64,000 nucleotides of DNA, from NCBI RefSeq assembly GCF_008704425.1, contig NZ_CP023696.1:4318501-4382500 (forward strand), written 5' to 3'. Of this stretch, positions 8,211-16,844 are shown in pieces (positions within the stretch are counted from its first letter, which is position 1; every line of letters begins with the position of its first letter). The position numbers and the translations under genes were made by a program. A model generated the notes under the pieces. The model ran no database searches. It was given only the letters and a program-made list of their open reading frames with translations, and was not told the origin of the DNA. The stretch comes from Streptomyces fradiae ATCC 10745 = DSM 40063. Lineage in GTDB: Bacteria; Actinomycetota; Actinomycetes; Streptomycetales; Streptomycetaceae.

Positions 8211-8606
8211 GGGGTCTGCCTCTCTGGTGTCGTCGTACGCGGGTCGCCTGCGGGCTTCCGCGCGCTCGCCGCCCCGCCCGAGGGGTGGTCGGTGCGGGAG
8301 GCTGTCGCGCGGGCCGCGCCGTGGGGCCGCGTGGGGGTGTGCGGGGGACTCGTACCCCGTGACCGCCGTTGCCCGACATCGCCCCGGGCGTGCGCCGGGC
8401 CGGGGCGCCGGCGGGCGGCGGCGACGGGTGCCCGCCCGGAGGGGCGTGGCGGAGGGGGCCGGTCCCTCACGGGTGCGAGGGGGCCGGGCCTGCCGGGCGC
8501 CTTCGGGGCCGGGCGCCCGGGGGCCTGCCGGTCCCCGGGTGCGCCCGGGGAAGGGCACGTGCCCCCGGGGGCGCCGCGCGGGGGCACGTGCCCCGCGCGG
8601 GGTGCG
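8211..8606. other. Intergenic region with two CACGTG palindromes
   Basis: No gene is visible in 396 bp. Near its right end, GGGCACGTGCCC (8553-8564) and GGGGCACGTGCCCC (8581-8594) are separated by 16 bp. The second is extended to 8574-8600 by a further six pairs with one bulged G. They lie just after the stop of the nucleoside phosphorylase gene and may act as its terminator or as a paired protein-binding site. Confidence 0.6.
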
Positions 8607-9431
8607 TCAGATGCGCTCCAGGACGCGGGTGAGCAGTTCGCCCATCCGCGCGGCCGAGTCGCGGCCCGCCTGGAGGACCTCCTCGTGGTTGAGCGGCTCA
8701 CCCGAAAGGCCCGCGGCCAGGTTGGTGACGAGGGAGATGCCGAGGACCTCCGCGCCCGCCTCGCGCGCCGCGATGGCCTCCAGGACCGTGGACATGCCCA
8801 CCAGGTCGCCGCCGAGCACCCGGACCATGTTGATCTCGGCCGGGGTCTCGTAGTGCGGGCCGGGGAACTGGACGTAGACGCCCTCCTCCAGGGACGGGTC
8901 CACCTCCTTGCACAGGGCGCGCAGCCGCGGCGAGTACAGGTCGGTCAGGTCCACGAAGTTCGCGCCCTCGATGGGGGAGGCCGCGGTGAGGTTGATGTGG
9001 TCGCTGATCAGGACCGGCTGGCCGGGGCGCATGCCCTCGCGCAGGCCGCCGCAGCCGTTGGTGAGGACGACGGTGCCGCAGCCCGCGGCGACGGCGGTGC
9101 GCACGCCGTGGGCGACGGCGGCGACGCCGCGGCCCTCGTAGTAGTGCGTACGGCCGAGGAAGACCAGCGCGCGCTTCTCGCCCACGCGGTACGAGCGGAC
9201 CCTGCCGCCGTGGCCCTCGACGGCCGGCGGGGGGAAGCCCGGCAGCTCGGTGACCGGGAACTCGGCCTCCGGGGCGCCGAGCGCGTCGGCGGCCGGGGCC
9301 CAGCCGGAGCCCATCACGAGGGCGACGTGGTGGGTCTCGGCGCCCGTCAGCTCGCGCAGGCGCGCGGCGGCGCCCCGGGCGGCGGTGCGGGGGTCGTCCT
9401 GGCGGTGGTCCGGGGTAACAGATGCGTTCAC
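8607..9431 (-). CDS. Purine-nucleoside phosphorylase
   Basis: This 274-residue trimeric-type (low-molecular-mass) purine nucleoside phosphorylase cleaves (deoxy)inosine and (deoxy)guanosine with phosphate to base plus pentose-1-phosphate. Diagnostic motifs are the phosphate loop 'VMGSGW', 'GHGGRVRSY', 'GRTHYYEG', 'LTNGCGGL' and the substrate segment '[16 protein letters not shown]'. The GTG at 9431 has no Shine-Dalgarno but sits 7 nt after TACCCT on its strand, so a leaderless mRNA is likely. The co-directional mutase downstream would use the sugar-1-phosphate product. Confidence 0.93.
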   Translation of the reverse strand: MNASVTPDHRQDDPRTAARGAAARLRELTGAETHHVALVMGSGWAPAADALGAPEAEFPVTELPGFPPPAVEGHGGRVRSYRVGEKRALVFLGRTHYYEGRGVAAVAHGVRTAVAAGCGTVVLTNGCGGLREGMRPGQPVLISDHINLTAASPIEGANFVDLTDLYSPRLRALCKEVDPSLEEGVYVQFPGPHYETPAEINMVRVLGGDLVGMSTVLEAIAAREAGAEVLGISLVTNLAAGLSGEPLNHEEVLQAGRDSAARMGELLTRVLERI

Positions 9432-9578
9432 GCGGATGAGGGTAACCCGTCTGGGCCTACGCGCGTAGATGACGGGGCCTACGGTGTTCGGATCGTTGCC
9501 TTGTGGCTTCCGACGAGGCCGGTGCCGGGGCGGGCGACGCACCCGCCGCCGGGCCTCGCGCGCACCGCGCGGACGCCC

Positions 9579-10016
9579 TCAGCAGGGGCGTTTGCGCAGC
9601 TCCATGACGTAGTCGTGGGGGGCGCCCGCCGACTCGGCGGCGTCCGCGATCTCGCCCAGGTACCGGGCGGAGGGCAGGCCGCCCTCGTAGCCGTTCAGCA
9701 CGTACACCCAGGCGGGCTCCTCGCCGTCCAGGGTGTGCACCCGCACCCGCATGCGCCGGTAGATGTCGAGGCCGACGCCCTCCCAGCGGTCCAGGGAGTC
9801 CTCGTCCATGGGGGCGATGTCGTAGAGGGCGACGAAGACCTGCGAGCGCGGGGCCTCCACGATGGTGGCGAGCGCTCCCTCCCAGCCCATCTGCTCCCCG
9901 CCGAACGTGAGCCGCCAGCCGTTCAGCCAGCCCGTGCCGCGCAGGGGGGAGTGCGGGGCGCGGCGGGTCATCAGCCGCGCGTCGAGGTTGCCGGCGTACG
10001 CGGCGTAGAGCGACAT
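9579..10016 (-). CDS. Gamma-glutamylcyclotransferase-family protein
   Basis: This 145-residue protein opens 'MSLYAAYAGNLDARLM', a variant of the YGSN-type signature of the gamma-glutamylcyclotransferase/AIG2 fold. It continues through 'TGWLNGWRLTFGG', 'FVALYDIAPMDEDSLDRWEG' (containing the expected acidic residue) and 'VYVLNGYEGGLPS'. Family members release 5-oxoproline from gamma-glutamyl amines; substrate unknown here. The ATG at 10016 lies 7 nt after TACCCT with no ribosome site, again leaderless-like. It precedes the nucleoside phosphorylase on the same strand (147 bp gap). Confidence 0.85.
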   Translation of the reverse strand: MSLYAAYAGNLDARLMTRRAPHSPLRGTGWLNGWRLTFGGEQMGWEGALATIVEAPRSQVFVALYDIAPMDEDSLDRWEGVGLDIYRRMRVRVHTLDGEEPAWVYVLNGYEGGLPSARYLGEIADAAESAGAPHDYVMELRKRPC

Positions 10017-10051
10017 GGGATCGAGGGTACGGGAGGCCCCACCCCGCGTGC

Positions 10052-10170
10052 TCCTTCTTCCAGGCTCGCTGCGGCACCTCTCTCCAGGCTCTCTGCGCCT
10101 CCGGGGCACCTCTCTCCAGGCGCGCTGCGCCTCCGGGGCACCTCTCTCCAGGCTCGCTGCGCCTCCGGGG
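10052..10170. repeat. 32-nt tandem repeat, 3.6 copies
   Basis: Units starting cacctctctccaggc begin at 10075, 10107 and 10139 with an exact 32-nt period, each ending ctgcgcctccgggg. A partial copy starts at 10052. The array lies immediately upstream of the cyclotransferase promoter, in a ~560-bp gene-free interval. The rest of that interval (to 10578) has two 'ttcggcttcgctc' direct repeats and G-rich runs but no supported gene. Confidence 0.9.
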
Positions 10171-10578
10171 CGCTGTGAGCGGGTCCCGAGCCGCCGCCCG
10201 TGCTCGGCCCTCCTTCGTCGGGCGCTGCGCGCGGACGTCGTCTCGGCACCCGCGCGCCCCTTCGGCTTCGCTCGCGGTGGTGGGGGGTGGGGGGCGGCCG
10301 TCAGCAGGGCGCCTGGCGTTTGCGCGGCTCTTCGGCTTCGCTCTCGGGTGGGGTGGCCTTCAGGGGGTGCGTCCCCGCCTTCTCGCCCTCCTCGGCGGGG
10401 GACGCCTTCCGGCGTGGCGCACCCGGGGTGGGTGGGGGGTGGGCGGTGCGGAAGAATGTCGGGGGATCGAACAGTGCGGGACAATGACGTACGTACTCCC
10501 ATCCCATGAGGACAACCCCGACCCCTGGGCCCACCCGTCCGCGGGGTCGCCGTGACGAGAGCGCGAGGCGTGACCCCA

Positions 10579-12018
10579 GTGACCCGGATCGTGATCATCG
10601 GTGGCGGACCCGGCGGATACGAGGCGGCCCTGGTGGGCGCCCAGCTCGGCGCGGAGGTGACCGTCGTCGACTGCGACGGCCTCGGCGGAGCGTCCGTCCT
10701 GACCGACTGCGTCCCTTCCAAGACCCTCATCGCGACCGCCGAGGTCATGACGACCTTCGACTCCTCCTACGAGGAGCTGGGCATCATCGTCGCCGACGAC
10801 ACCCCGCACGTGGAGCACTCCGCGCGGGTCGTCGGCGTCGACCTCGGCAAGGTGAACCGCCGGGTGAAGCGCCTCGCGCTCGCCCAGTCGCACGACATCA
10901 CCGCCTCCGTCACCCGCGCCGGCGCCCGCGTCATGCGCGGCCGGGGGCGGCTCGACGGGGCGCAGGACCTCGACGGCTCCCGCCGGGTCGTCGTCACCGC
11001 CGCGGACGGCACCGAGGAGACCCTCGTCGCCGACGCCGTGCTGATCGCGACGGGCGGCCACCCCCGCGAGATCCCCGACGCCCAGCCCGACGGCGAGCGC
11101 ATCCTGAACTGGACGCAGGTGTACGACCTGGACGAGCTGCCCGAGGAGCTCATCGTGGTCGGCTCCGGCGTGACCGGCGCCGAGTTCGCGGGCGCCTACC
11201 AGGCGCTCGGCTCGCGGGTCACCCTGGTCTCCTCGCGCGACCGCGTGCTGCCCGGCGAGGACCCGGACGCGGCGGCCGTGCTGGAGGACGTGTTCCGCCG
11301 CCGCGGCATGAACGTGATGGCCCGCTCCCGCGCCCAGTCCGCCAAGCGCGTCGGCGACCGGGTGGAGGTCACCCTCGCCGACGGCCGGGTGATCTCCGGT
11401 ACGCACTGCCTGATGGCGGTCGGCGCCATCCCCAACACGGCCGGCATGGGCCTGGAGGAGGCGGGGGTGCGCCTCAGGGACTCCGGCCACATCTGGACGG
11501 ACAAGGTGTCCCGCACGTCCGCGCCCGGCGTCTACGCCGCCGGTGACGTGACCGGCGTGTTCGCCCTCGCCTCGGTAGCCGCCCAGCAGGGCCGCATCGC
11601 GATGTACCACTTCCTCGGCGAGACGGTCGCCCCGCTCGACCTGAAGACGGTCTCCTCGAACGTCTTCACCGACCCGGAGATCGCCACCGTCGGCTACACC
11701 CAGGCCGACGTGGACGCCGGGAAGATCGACGCCCGCGTCGTCAAGCTGCCGCTGCTGCGCAACCCGCGCGCCAAGATGCAGGGCATCCGGGACGGCTTCG
11801 TCAAGATCTTCTGCCGTCCGGGCACGGGCATCGTCGTCGGCGGCTGCGTCGTCGCCCCTCGCGCGAGCGAGCTGATCCACCCCATCTCGATCGCGGTCGA
11901 CAACAATCTGACGGTCGAGCAGATCGCCAACGCGTTCACCGTGTACCCGTCGCTGTCCGGCTCGATCGCCGAGGTGGCGCGGCAGCTGCACACCCGGAAG
12001 ACCACAGCGGAGTCCTGA
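10579..12018 (+). CDS. lpdA: NAD(P)H-quinone reductase, LpdA-type flavoprotein disulfide reductase homologue
   Basis: This 479-residue FAD/NAD(P)-binding protein has the FAD loop 'IIGGGPGGYEAA', the NAD(P) loop 'VVGSGVTGAEFA', 'APGVYAAGDVTG' and the C-terminal dimerisation domain. The active-site segment is 'GGASVLTDCVPSK', where lipoamide dehydrogenases have C-x4-C. The first cysteine is Ser, so the redox disulfide cannot form. The same loss is known in M. tuberculosis LpdA (Rv3303c), which is a quinone reductase and not a lipoamide dehydrogenase. I chose GTG 10579 (gagg 10 nt upstream); 10570 and 10552 are also in frame. It is followed by the DeoR-type regulator. Confidence 0.88.
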   Translation: MTRIVIIGGGPGGYEAALVGAQLGAEVTVVDCDGLGGASVLTDCVPSKTLIATAEVMTTFDSSYEELGIIVADDTPHVEHSARVVGVDLGKVNRRVKRLALAQSHDITASVTRAGARVMRGRGRLDGAQDLDGSRRVVVTAADGTEETLVADAVLIATGGHPREIPDAQPDGERILNWTQVYDLDELPEELIVVGSGVTGAEFAGAYQALGSRVTLVSSRDRVLPGEDPDAAAVLEDVFRRRGMNVMARSRAQSAKRVGDRVEVTLADGRVISGTHCLMAVGAIPNTAGMGLEEAGVRLRDSGHIWTDKVSRTSAPGVYAAGDVTGVFALASVAAQQGRIAMYHFLGETVAPLDLKTVSSNVFTDPEIATVGYTQADVDAGKIDARVVKLPLLRNPRAKMQGIRDGFVKIFCRPGTGIVVGGCVVAPRASELIHPISIAVDNNLTVEQIANAFTVYPSLSGSIAEVARQLHTRKTTAES

Positions 12019-12258
12019 CCGCGGAGTCCTGGCCGCGGGGCCTGATCGCGGGGCCTGACCGAGGGGGTGTGGCCGGCTGCCGACCGGGCCGCCGGGGGAC
12101 AACTCCCGGCAACACCGGGCACGTGGGGGTGCCGACCGGTCAGGGATCGCTCACAGACGGGGCCGCCTATAGCACTTGGCGACCCCGTCTGTTCGCACAT
12201 TCTCCGAATCGGCCCATACGGCTGCAAAGCGCCGGTCGCTGGGGTTACTGTCAGTTTC

Positions 12259-13212
12259 GTGTTCGCTGCAGAACGTCGTCAGTTGATCCTTGAAATGGTG
12301 CGCGCCAACGGGGCGGTATCGCTCCGTGAGCTCGCCCGCGTCGTCCAGACCTCCGAAGTGACCGTACGGCGTGACGTGCGGGCGCTGGAGGCCGAAGGAC
12401 TCCTCGACCGCCGGCACGGCGGTGCGGTGCTGCCGGGCGGTTTCACCCGCGAGTCCGGCTACCCGCAGAAATCCCATCTCGCCACCGCGGAGAAGACCGC
12501 CATCGCGGACGTCGCCGCCGGGCTCGTCCAGGAGGGCGAGGCCATCGTCGTCGGCGCGGGTACGACGACGCAGGAGCTGGCCCGCCGCCTCGCGCGCGTC
12601 CCCGGGCTCACCGTGGTGACCAACTCCCTGCTGGTCGCCCAGGCCCTGGCGCACGCCAACCGCGTCGAGGTCGTCATGACCGGCGGCACGCTGCGCGGCT
12701 CCAACTACGCGCTCGTCGGCAGCGGCGCCGAGCAGTCCCTGCACGGGCTGCGCGTGTCGCGGGCGTTCCTGTCCGGCGCCGGACTCACCGCCGAGCGCGG
12801 CCTGTCCACGTCCAACATGCTCTCCGCGAGCGTCGACCGGGCGCTGGTGCAGGCGGCGGCCGAGGTCGTGGTCCTCGCCGACCACACCAAGCTCGGTACG
12901 GACACGATGTTCCAGACCGTTCCCACCGACCTGATCACCCGCCTGGTGACCGACGACCCGCCCCCGCACGACGACCGGGCCGCCATGGAGCTGCAGGCCC
13001 TCGCCGACCAGGGCGTGCAGATCACCGTCGCGGGCGGCGGACCGGGGGCGGCCGGCGCGGACACCCCCCGGCCGGCCCGCCACCAGCGGCGGGACGTCCC
13101 GCTCCCCGGCCAGCGCGGCGCCCGCCCTCCGGGCCCCCAGCTCCGCAGCGCCCCCCTGCCCCCGGACACCGCGGAGCGCCAGGCCCGCGTGGCCGACCTC
13201 CGGCGCCGCTGA
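12259..13212 (+). CDS. DeoR/GlpR-family transcriptional repressor
   Basis: This 317-residue protein has an N-terminal DeoR HTH (AERRQLILEMVRANGAVS, SEVTVRRDVRALEAEGLL, RRHGGAV) and a sugar-phosphate sensor domain (EKTAIADVAA, IVVGAGTTTQELA, VVTNSLLVAQAL, VVMTGGTLR, AFLSGAGLTAERGLST, VVLADHTKLG). DeoR proteins repress sugar or nucleoside operons and are induced by sugar phosphates. The last ~55 residues are a Pro/Arg/Gly-rich tail beyond the usual ~255 residues. GTG 12259 lies 7 nt after TACTGT and lacks a ribosome site, so it is probably leaderless. The ligand is unknown. Confidence 0.9.
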   Translation: MFAAERRQLILEMVRANGAVSLRELARVVQTSEVTVRRDVRALEAEGLLDRRHGGAVLPGGFTRESGYPQKSHLATAEKTAIADVAAGLVQEGEAIVVGAGTTTQELARRLARVPGLTVVTNSLLVAQALAHANRVEVVMTGGTLRGSNYALVGSGAEQSLHGLRVSRAFLSGAGLTAERGLSTSNMLSASVDRALVQAAAEVVVLADHTKLGTDTMFQTVPTDLITRLVTDDPPPHDDRAAMELQALADQGVQITVAGGGPGAAGADTPRPARHQRRDVPLPGQRGARPPGPQLRSAPLPPDTAERQARVADLRRR

Positions 13213-13387
13213 ACCCGCGGGGCGGGGCCGGGCGGGCCCGCGGGGCGGATGGCGGGCGGGTGCGGGGCCGGGGCTCCCGGGGTGGGCCGTACGCGGCCCG
13301 CGCGTGGCCCGCGCCGCCCCTACGCGGCCCGTACGCGCCCCTGAGAACTCCCCACGGAATGATCTTCGAGGTGGTCAGAGCACTCCG

Positions 13388-13833
13388 GAACCGACATTCC
13401 GGGGGCGTGGGGTGGCGCGGCCAAACGGGGGTCCAAGGCCGGACGAAGCCCCGTTGACCGGGGCAGGGTCGGCAGCAGCCACCACCTGATCACCGACGCC
13501 ACCGGCATCCCGCTCGCCGCCACCCCGACCGGCGGCAACCGCAACGACGTCACCCGGCTGATCCCGCTGCTCCAGGCCGTGCCGCCGGCGCGGGGCAAGC
13601 GTGGCCGCCCCCGGCAGCGCCCGGACGTGGTGCTGGCTGACCGCGGCCACGACCACCACGGATACCGCCGCATGGTCTGGGACCTCGGTGTGAAGCCGTT
13701 GATCGCCCGCCGTGGCACCGAGCACGGTTGCGGGCATGGAACCCAACGGTGGCTCGCGGAGCGCGCGTTCGCCCACACTGGCTCCGCCGCCTGCGCATCC
13801 GCGGGAGGTCGTCCGATCACCGCGGACGGCAGA
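13388..13833 (+). pseudogene. IS5-family transposase remnant (truncated and frameshifted)
   Basis: The frame reads a transposase core: 'AKRGSKAGRSPVDRGR', 'HHLITDATGIPLA' (first catalytic Asp), 'TGGNRNDVTRL', 'GKRGRPRQRPDVVLADRGHD' (second Asp), 'YRRMVWDLGVKPLIARRGTEHG' and 'RWLAERAFAH' (Glu). The N-terminal ~110 residues are missing. After 'AERAFAH' the expected continuation (HWLRRLRIR) is in the neighbouring frame at about 13773, so there is a frameshift. No terminal repeats are obvious. It marks an old insertion just upstream of the glycosyltransferase gene. Confidence 0.8.
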
Positions 13834-13965
13834 GGCCAAAGGCAAGGAGATCTCAACTCCCCGCCGTGCTCAACGTATAGCGCACCGGGGGGCTTGCGGC
13901 AAGGCCCCCGTCAGGCCGCAGAATCGCCGACCGAGGCCAGTACCTGCAGAAACGGGAGTCGCGTA

Positions 13966-15189
13966 GTGCGTGTGTTGTTGTCGACGTATGGGTCGCGCGG
14001 GGATGTCGAACCGCTGGTGGCGCTGGCGGTGCGGTTGCGGGAACTCGGCGCGCAGGTGAGGGTCTGCGCGCCGCCGGACGAGGTCTTCGCCCGGCTGCTG
14101 GCCAGGGCCGGCGTGGAACTGGTGCCGGTCGGCAGGCCGATGGGCACGATGACGGCGCCGTCGACGGAATCGGCGGCCTCCCGGCGCGTGACCGAGCTGG
14201 CCGCGCAGTTCGGCGCGGTCGCCGCAGCCGCCGAGGGATGCGACGTTCTGCTGGCGACCGGTCTCGCGCACTTCTCCTCGCGGTCGGCGGCCGAGAAACT
14301 CGGCATCCCCTACGTGTACGCGACCTTCTGCCCGTTCCTGCTGCGGTCGCCGCACCAAGCGCCCCCCGCGCTGCTGGCGGGCCAGTCGTTCCCGCCGGAG
14401 GTGACCGACAACCGGGCGCTGTGGGACATGAACGCCCGGACCTTCAACGCGCTGCACGGCGAGGCGCTCAACGCCCACCGGGCCTCGGTCGGTCTGCCGC
14501 CGGTGGAGGACGTCTACGGTTTCATCTTCACCGACCGGCCGTGGCTGGCGTCGGACCCGGTCCTGGGTCCGTGGCGGGAGACCCCGGAGCTCGACGTCGT
14601 GCATACCGGGGCGTGGGTCCTGCCCGACGAACGCCCGCTGGCGGACGACCTGCTGGCGTTCCTGGACGCGGGCACACCTCCGGTGTTCGTCGGCTACGGC
14701 AGCATGCGCGGCGTCTCCGCGGACATCGCCCGGGTGTCCATCGAGGCGATCCGCGCGCACGGCCGCCGCGCGCTCGTCGGCCGCGGCTGGGCCGAACTGG
14801 CTCCGATCGACGACCGGGACGACTGTTTCGTCGTCGGCGAGGTCAATCAGCAGGCACTGTTCGGCAGGGTGGCCGCCGTCGTGCACCACGGCGGCGCGGG
14901 TACGACGACGACGGCCGCCCGGGCCGGAGCGCCGCAGGTGGTGGTGCCCCAGGCGGGGGACCAGCCCTACTGGGCCGGCCGGGTGGCCGCCCTGGGCATC
15001 GGTGCGGCACACGACGGCTCGGCTCCCACCACCCAGTCCCTGTCAGCCGCACTCGGGACGGCCCTCGGCCCCGAGACCCTCGCGCGGGCACGGGCCGTGG
15101 CCGGCGGCATCCGCACCGACGGAGCGGCAGTGGCCGCGAGACTGCTGCTCGACACCGTCAGCCGAGAAAGGCCGTCGGTGCCCGCGTGA
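13966..15189 (+). CDS. GT1-family glycosyltransferase (glycopeptide/macrolide Gtf-like)
   Basis: This 407-residue GT-B enzyme starts 'VRVLLSTYGSRGDVEPLVALAVRLRELG', the hallmark of nucleotide-sugar glycosyltransferases of the vancomycin Gtf/MGT group. The C-terminal donor-binding half has 'VFVGYGSM', 'VVHHGGAGTTTTAARAG' and 'PQVVVPQAGDQPYWAGRV'. It probably transfers a hexose or deoxyhexose to a small hydrophobic acceptor such as an antibiotic, for tailoring or for resistance by inactivation. Acceptor and donor are unknown and no biosynthetic cluster is next to it. GGAG 7 nt before GTG 13966 sets the start. The frame is open through the upstream IS remnant. Confidence 0.9.
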   Translation: MRVLLSTYGSRGDVEPLVALAVRLRELGAQVRVCAPPDEVFARLLARAGVELVPVGRPMGTMTAPSTESAASRRVTELAAQFGAVAAAAEGCDVLLATGLAHFSSRSAAEKLGIPYVYATFCPFLLRSPHQAPPALLAGQSFPPEVTDNRALWDMNARTFNALHGEALNAHRASVGLPPVEDVYGFIFTDRPWLASDPVLGPWRETPELDVVHTGAWVLPDERPLADDLLAFLDAGTPPVFVGYGSMRGVSADIARVSIEAIRAHGRRALVGRGWAELAPIDDRDDCFVVGEVNQQALFGRVAAVVHHGGAGTTTTAARAGAPQVVVPQAGDQPYWAGRVAALGIGAAHDGSAPTTQSLSAALGTALGPETLARARAVAGGIRTDGAAVAARLLLDTVSRERPSVPA

Positions 15190-15361
15190 ACCCCCACACG
15201 GGATCACCGAGCCGGGGAGGTGCCCGGTGCCGGGCCGCACCGCCGGCGCGGCACGCTCGAAGAGACCGGCATACCCGGCGGCCTTCCGGTCGACGCCGGA
15301 TGCTCACCAGCGCGCGGCAGCGCCGGCTCCAAGACCGTTCGGTGAGGCGTTCCAAGCGGGG

Positions 15362-16165
15362 TCACCAGGTGGCGGCGAAGGCGCGGAGGCGGGCCTCCGT
15401 CTCCTCGTCGACCGGGAAGAAGGTCTCCACCGCCAGCTCCGACAGCGTCACGTCCGCCGGCGCGCCGAACGTGGCGATCATGCTGAAGAAGGCCATCTCC
15501 CCGAAGGGCGTCCGCAGCCGCAGCGGGGTGACGATGCCCGTCGGGTCCACGCCGCTCGGCGCCGGGCCGGAACCCGGCGGCGGAGGGTAGGCGGACACCT
15601 CCTCGTACAGCGCCCGCAGGTCGGCGCGGCCGGTGGTGGCGACCTGGTGCCCCAGGCGGGCGAGGGCGTGGGCGCGCACCTCCGGGAAGTTCGGGCACCG
15701 CGGGGCCAGGCCCTCCGGGTGGAGGATCAGCCGCATCACGTTGCCGCCCGACTCCGTCAGGTGCGGCGGCGCCGAGCCGAGCAGCAGTGCCATCGCCCGG
15801 TTGCCGTCGACGACGTTCCACAGGCCGTCCACGGCGGCGGCCGGGTACGGGTCGTGGCGCTCCAGCATGGTGCGCAGCGCCGCGCGGGCCATCGACATGC
15901 GCTCCCCGTCCAGCGGGCTCTCCCGGTACGCGGGCGCGTAACCGGCGGCCAGCAGCAGCCCGTTGCGCTCCCGCAGCGGGACCTCCAGGTGCTCCGCGAG
16001 GCGCAGCACCATCTCCCGGCTCGGCCGGGCACGGCCGGTCTCCACGCATGACAGGTGCCGCGTCGACGTGTCCGCCTTCAGGGCCAGGTCGAGCTGGCTC
16101 AGCCGCCGGCGCCGCCGCCATTCGCGCAGTAACCGCCCGACGCCGGGCGGGTCTTGGGTCTTCAC
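15362..16165 (-). CDS. XRE-family regulator with MmyB-like ligand-binding domain
   Basis: This 267-residue protein has an N-terminal HTH (VGRLLREWRRRRRLSQLDLALKAD, STRHLSCVETGRARPS) and an MmyB-like PAS-type domain (LLAAGYAPAYRESPLD, DPYPAAAVDGLWNVV, 'VMRLILHPEGLAP'). MmyB-type regulators bind a hydrophobic ligand, possibly a fatty acid, and usually control a neighbouring oxidoreductase. Here the divergent neighbour is a small membrane protein instead. GTG 16165 is chosen because the upstream continuation is not protein-like; GTGGG lies just before it. Confidence 0.88.
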   Translation of the reverse strand: MKTQDPPGVGRLLREWRRRRRLSQLDLALKADTSTRHLSCVETGRARPSREMVLRLAEHLEVPLRERNGLLLAAGYAPAYRESPLDGERMSMARAALRTMLERHDPYPAAAVDGLWNVVDGNRAMALLLGSAPPHLTESGGNVMRLILHPEGLAPRCPNFPEVRAHALARLGHQVATTGRADLRALYEEVSAYPPPPGSGPAPSGVDPTGIVTPLRLRTPFGEMAFFSMIATFGAPADVTLSELAVETFFPVDEETEARLRAFAATW

Positions 16166-16279
16166 GGCACCCACCGTACGCGGCGCCCGCGCGCCGTCCA
16201 TGACCTCGCGGGTCATGGAGCGGGTGACCCGCCTCGTGCCACGGTGGCGCCACCGCCCGATCGAGGAGGAGGAACCGCG

Positions 16280-16300
16280 ATGACCCGAGGAGAACCGTGA
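16280..16300 (+). other. Possible six-codon leader ORF overlapping the next start
   Basis: An ATG at 16280, preceded by a strong GAGGAGGAGGA ribosome site, reads M-T-R-G-E-P and stops with TGA at 16298-16300. The A of that stop is the first base of the main ATG at 16300. The arrangement seems to come from a tandem duplication of a short 'gaaccg.gatgaccc' segment. Translational coupling is possible but unproven. Confidence 0.35.
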
Positions 16301-16833
16301 TGACCCACACCCCGTCCCCGCACCACCCGCCGCCCCCCGAGACCCCCTCGCCCCCGCACCGCCCGTCGCCTTCGTACGTTCCGCGCCCGCATGGCCCGTC
16401 CGGGCACGGCCCGTCCGGGCCCCCGGCCGACGCGGCGCGCTTCCTGCGCCGCGTGCTGCGGGTCGACGGCGTGAGCACCGCCGTGACGGGGGCCCTGCTG
16501 GTCGCCGCCGTCGTACCGCTCACGGCCCTCACGGGCATGCCGCGGCCCTTCGCCGTGGCGTTCGGGATCTTCCAGCTCTGCGGCGCGGCCGGGCTGCTGT
16601 GGATCGCCCGCCACCCGGTCCCGCGCCCCCCGCTCGTCCGGGCCGTCGTCGCCGTCAACGCCGCCTCGGCCGTCGCCTGCGCCGCCCTGGCGCTCGGCGG
16701 CGTCCTGCCGCTCAGCGCCTTCGGCGTCGTCTTCCTGCTGTTCGGCGCGCTGATCGTCAGCGTGTACGCGGTACTGGAGTGGGCCGGGCTCCGCAGGGCC
16801 CGGGGGGCGGGTGACGGGGGCGGGGCACGCTGA
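16300..16833 (+). CDS. Small integral membrane protein with Pro-rich N-terminus
   Basis: This 177-residue protein has about 40 N-terminal residues rich in Pro, His and Ser, then four predicted TM segments (DGVSTAVTGALLVAAVVPL, FAVAFGIFQLCGAAGLLWIA, RAVVAVNAASAVACAALALGG, FGVVFLLFGALIVSVYAVLEWAG). I do not recognise a family beyond actinobacterial membrane proteins of unknown function. GAGGAGA precedes the start by about 8 nt. It is divergent from the MmyB-like regulator and ends 11 bp before the convergent TetR gene. It may be the regulator's target. Confidence 0.75.
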   Translation: MTHTPSPHHPPPPETPSPPHRPSPSYVPRPHGPSGHGPSGPPADAARFLRRVLRVDGVSTAVTGALLVAAVVPLTALTGMPRPFAVAFGIFQLCGAAGLLWIARHPVPRPPLVRAVVAVNAASAVACAALALGGVLPLSAFGVVFLLFGALIVSVYAVLEWAGLRRARGAGDGGGAR

Positions 16834-16844
16834 CCGTACGCCCG

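Noticed and set aside
4663-10178. Very long open frames of 1200-1350 codons on both strands across the mutase and phosphorylase genes
   Set aside because: They are Arg/Gly/Pro-rich shadows of real genes in the opposite frame, a normal effect of extreme GC3. They cross hairpins and intergenic repeats and lack ribosome sites.
13579-15189. A single 536-codon fusion of transposase remnant and glycosyltransferase
   Set aside because: The frame is open by chance through the IS remnant; the glycosyltransferase has its own ribosome site and a canonical N-terminus at 13966.
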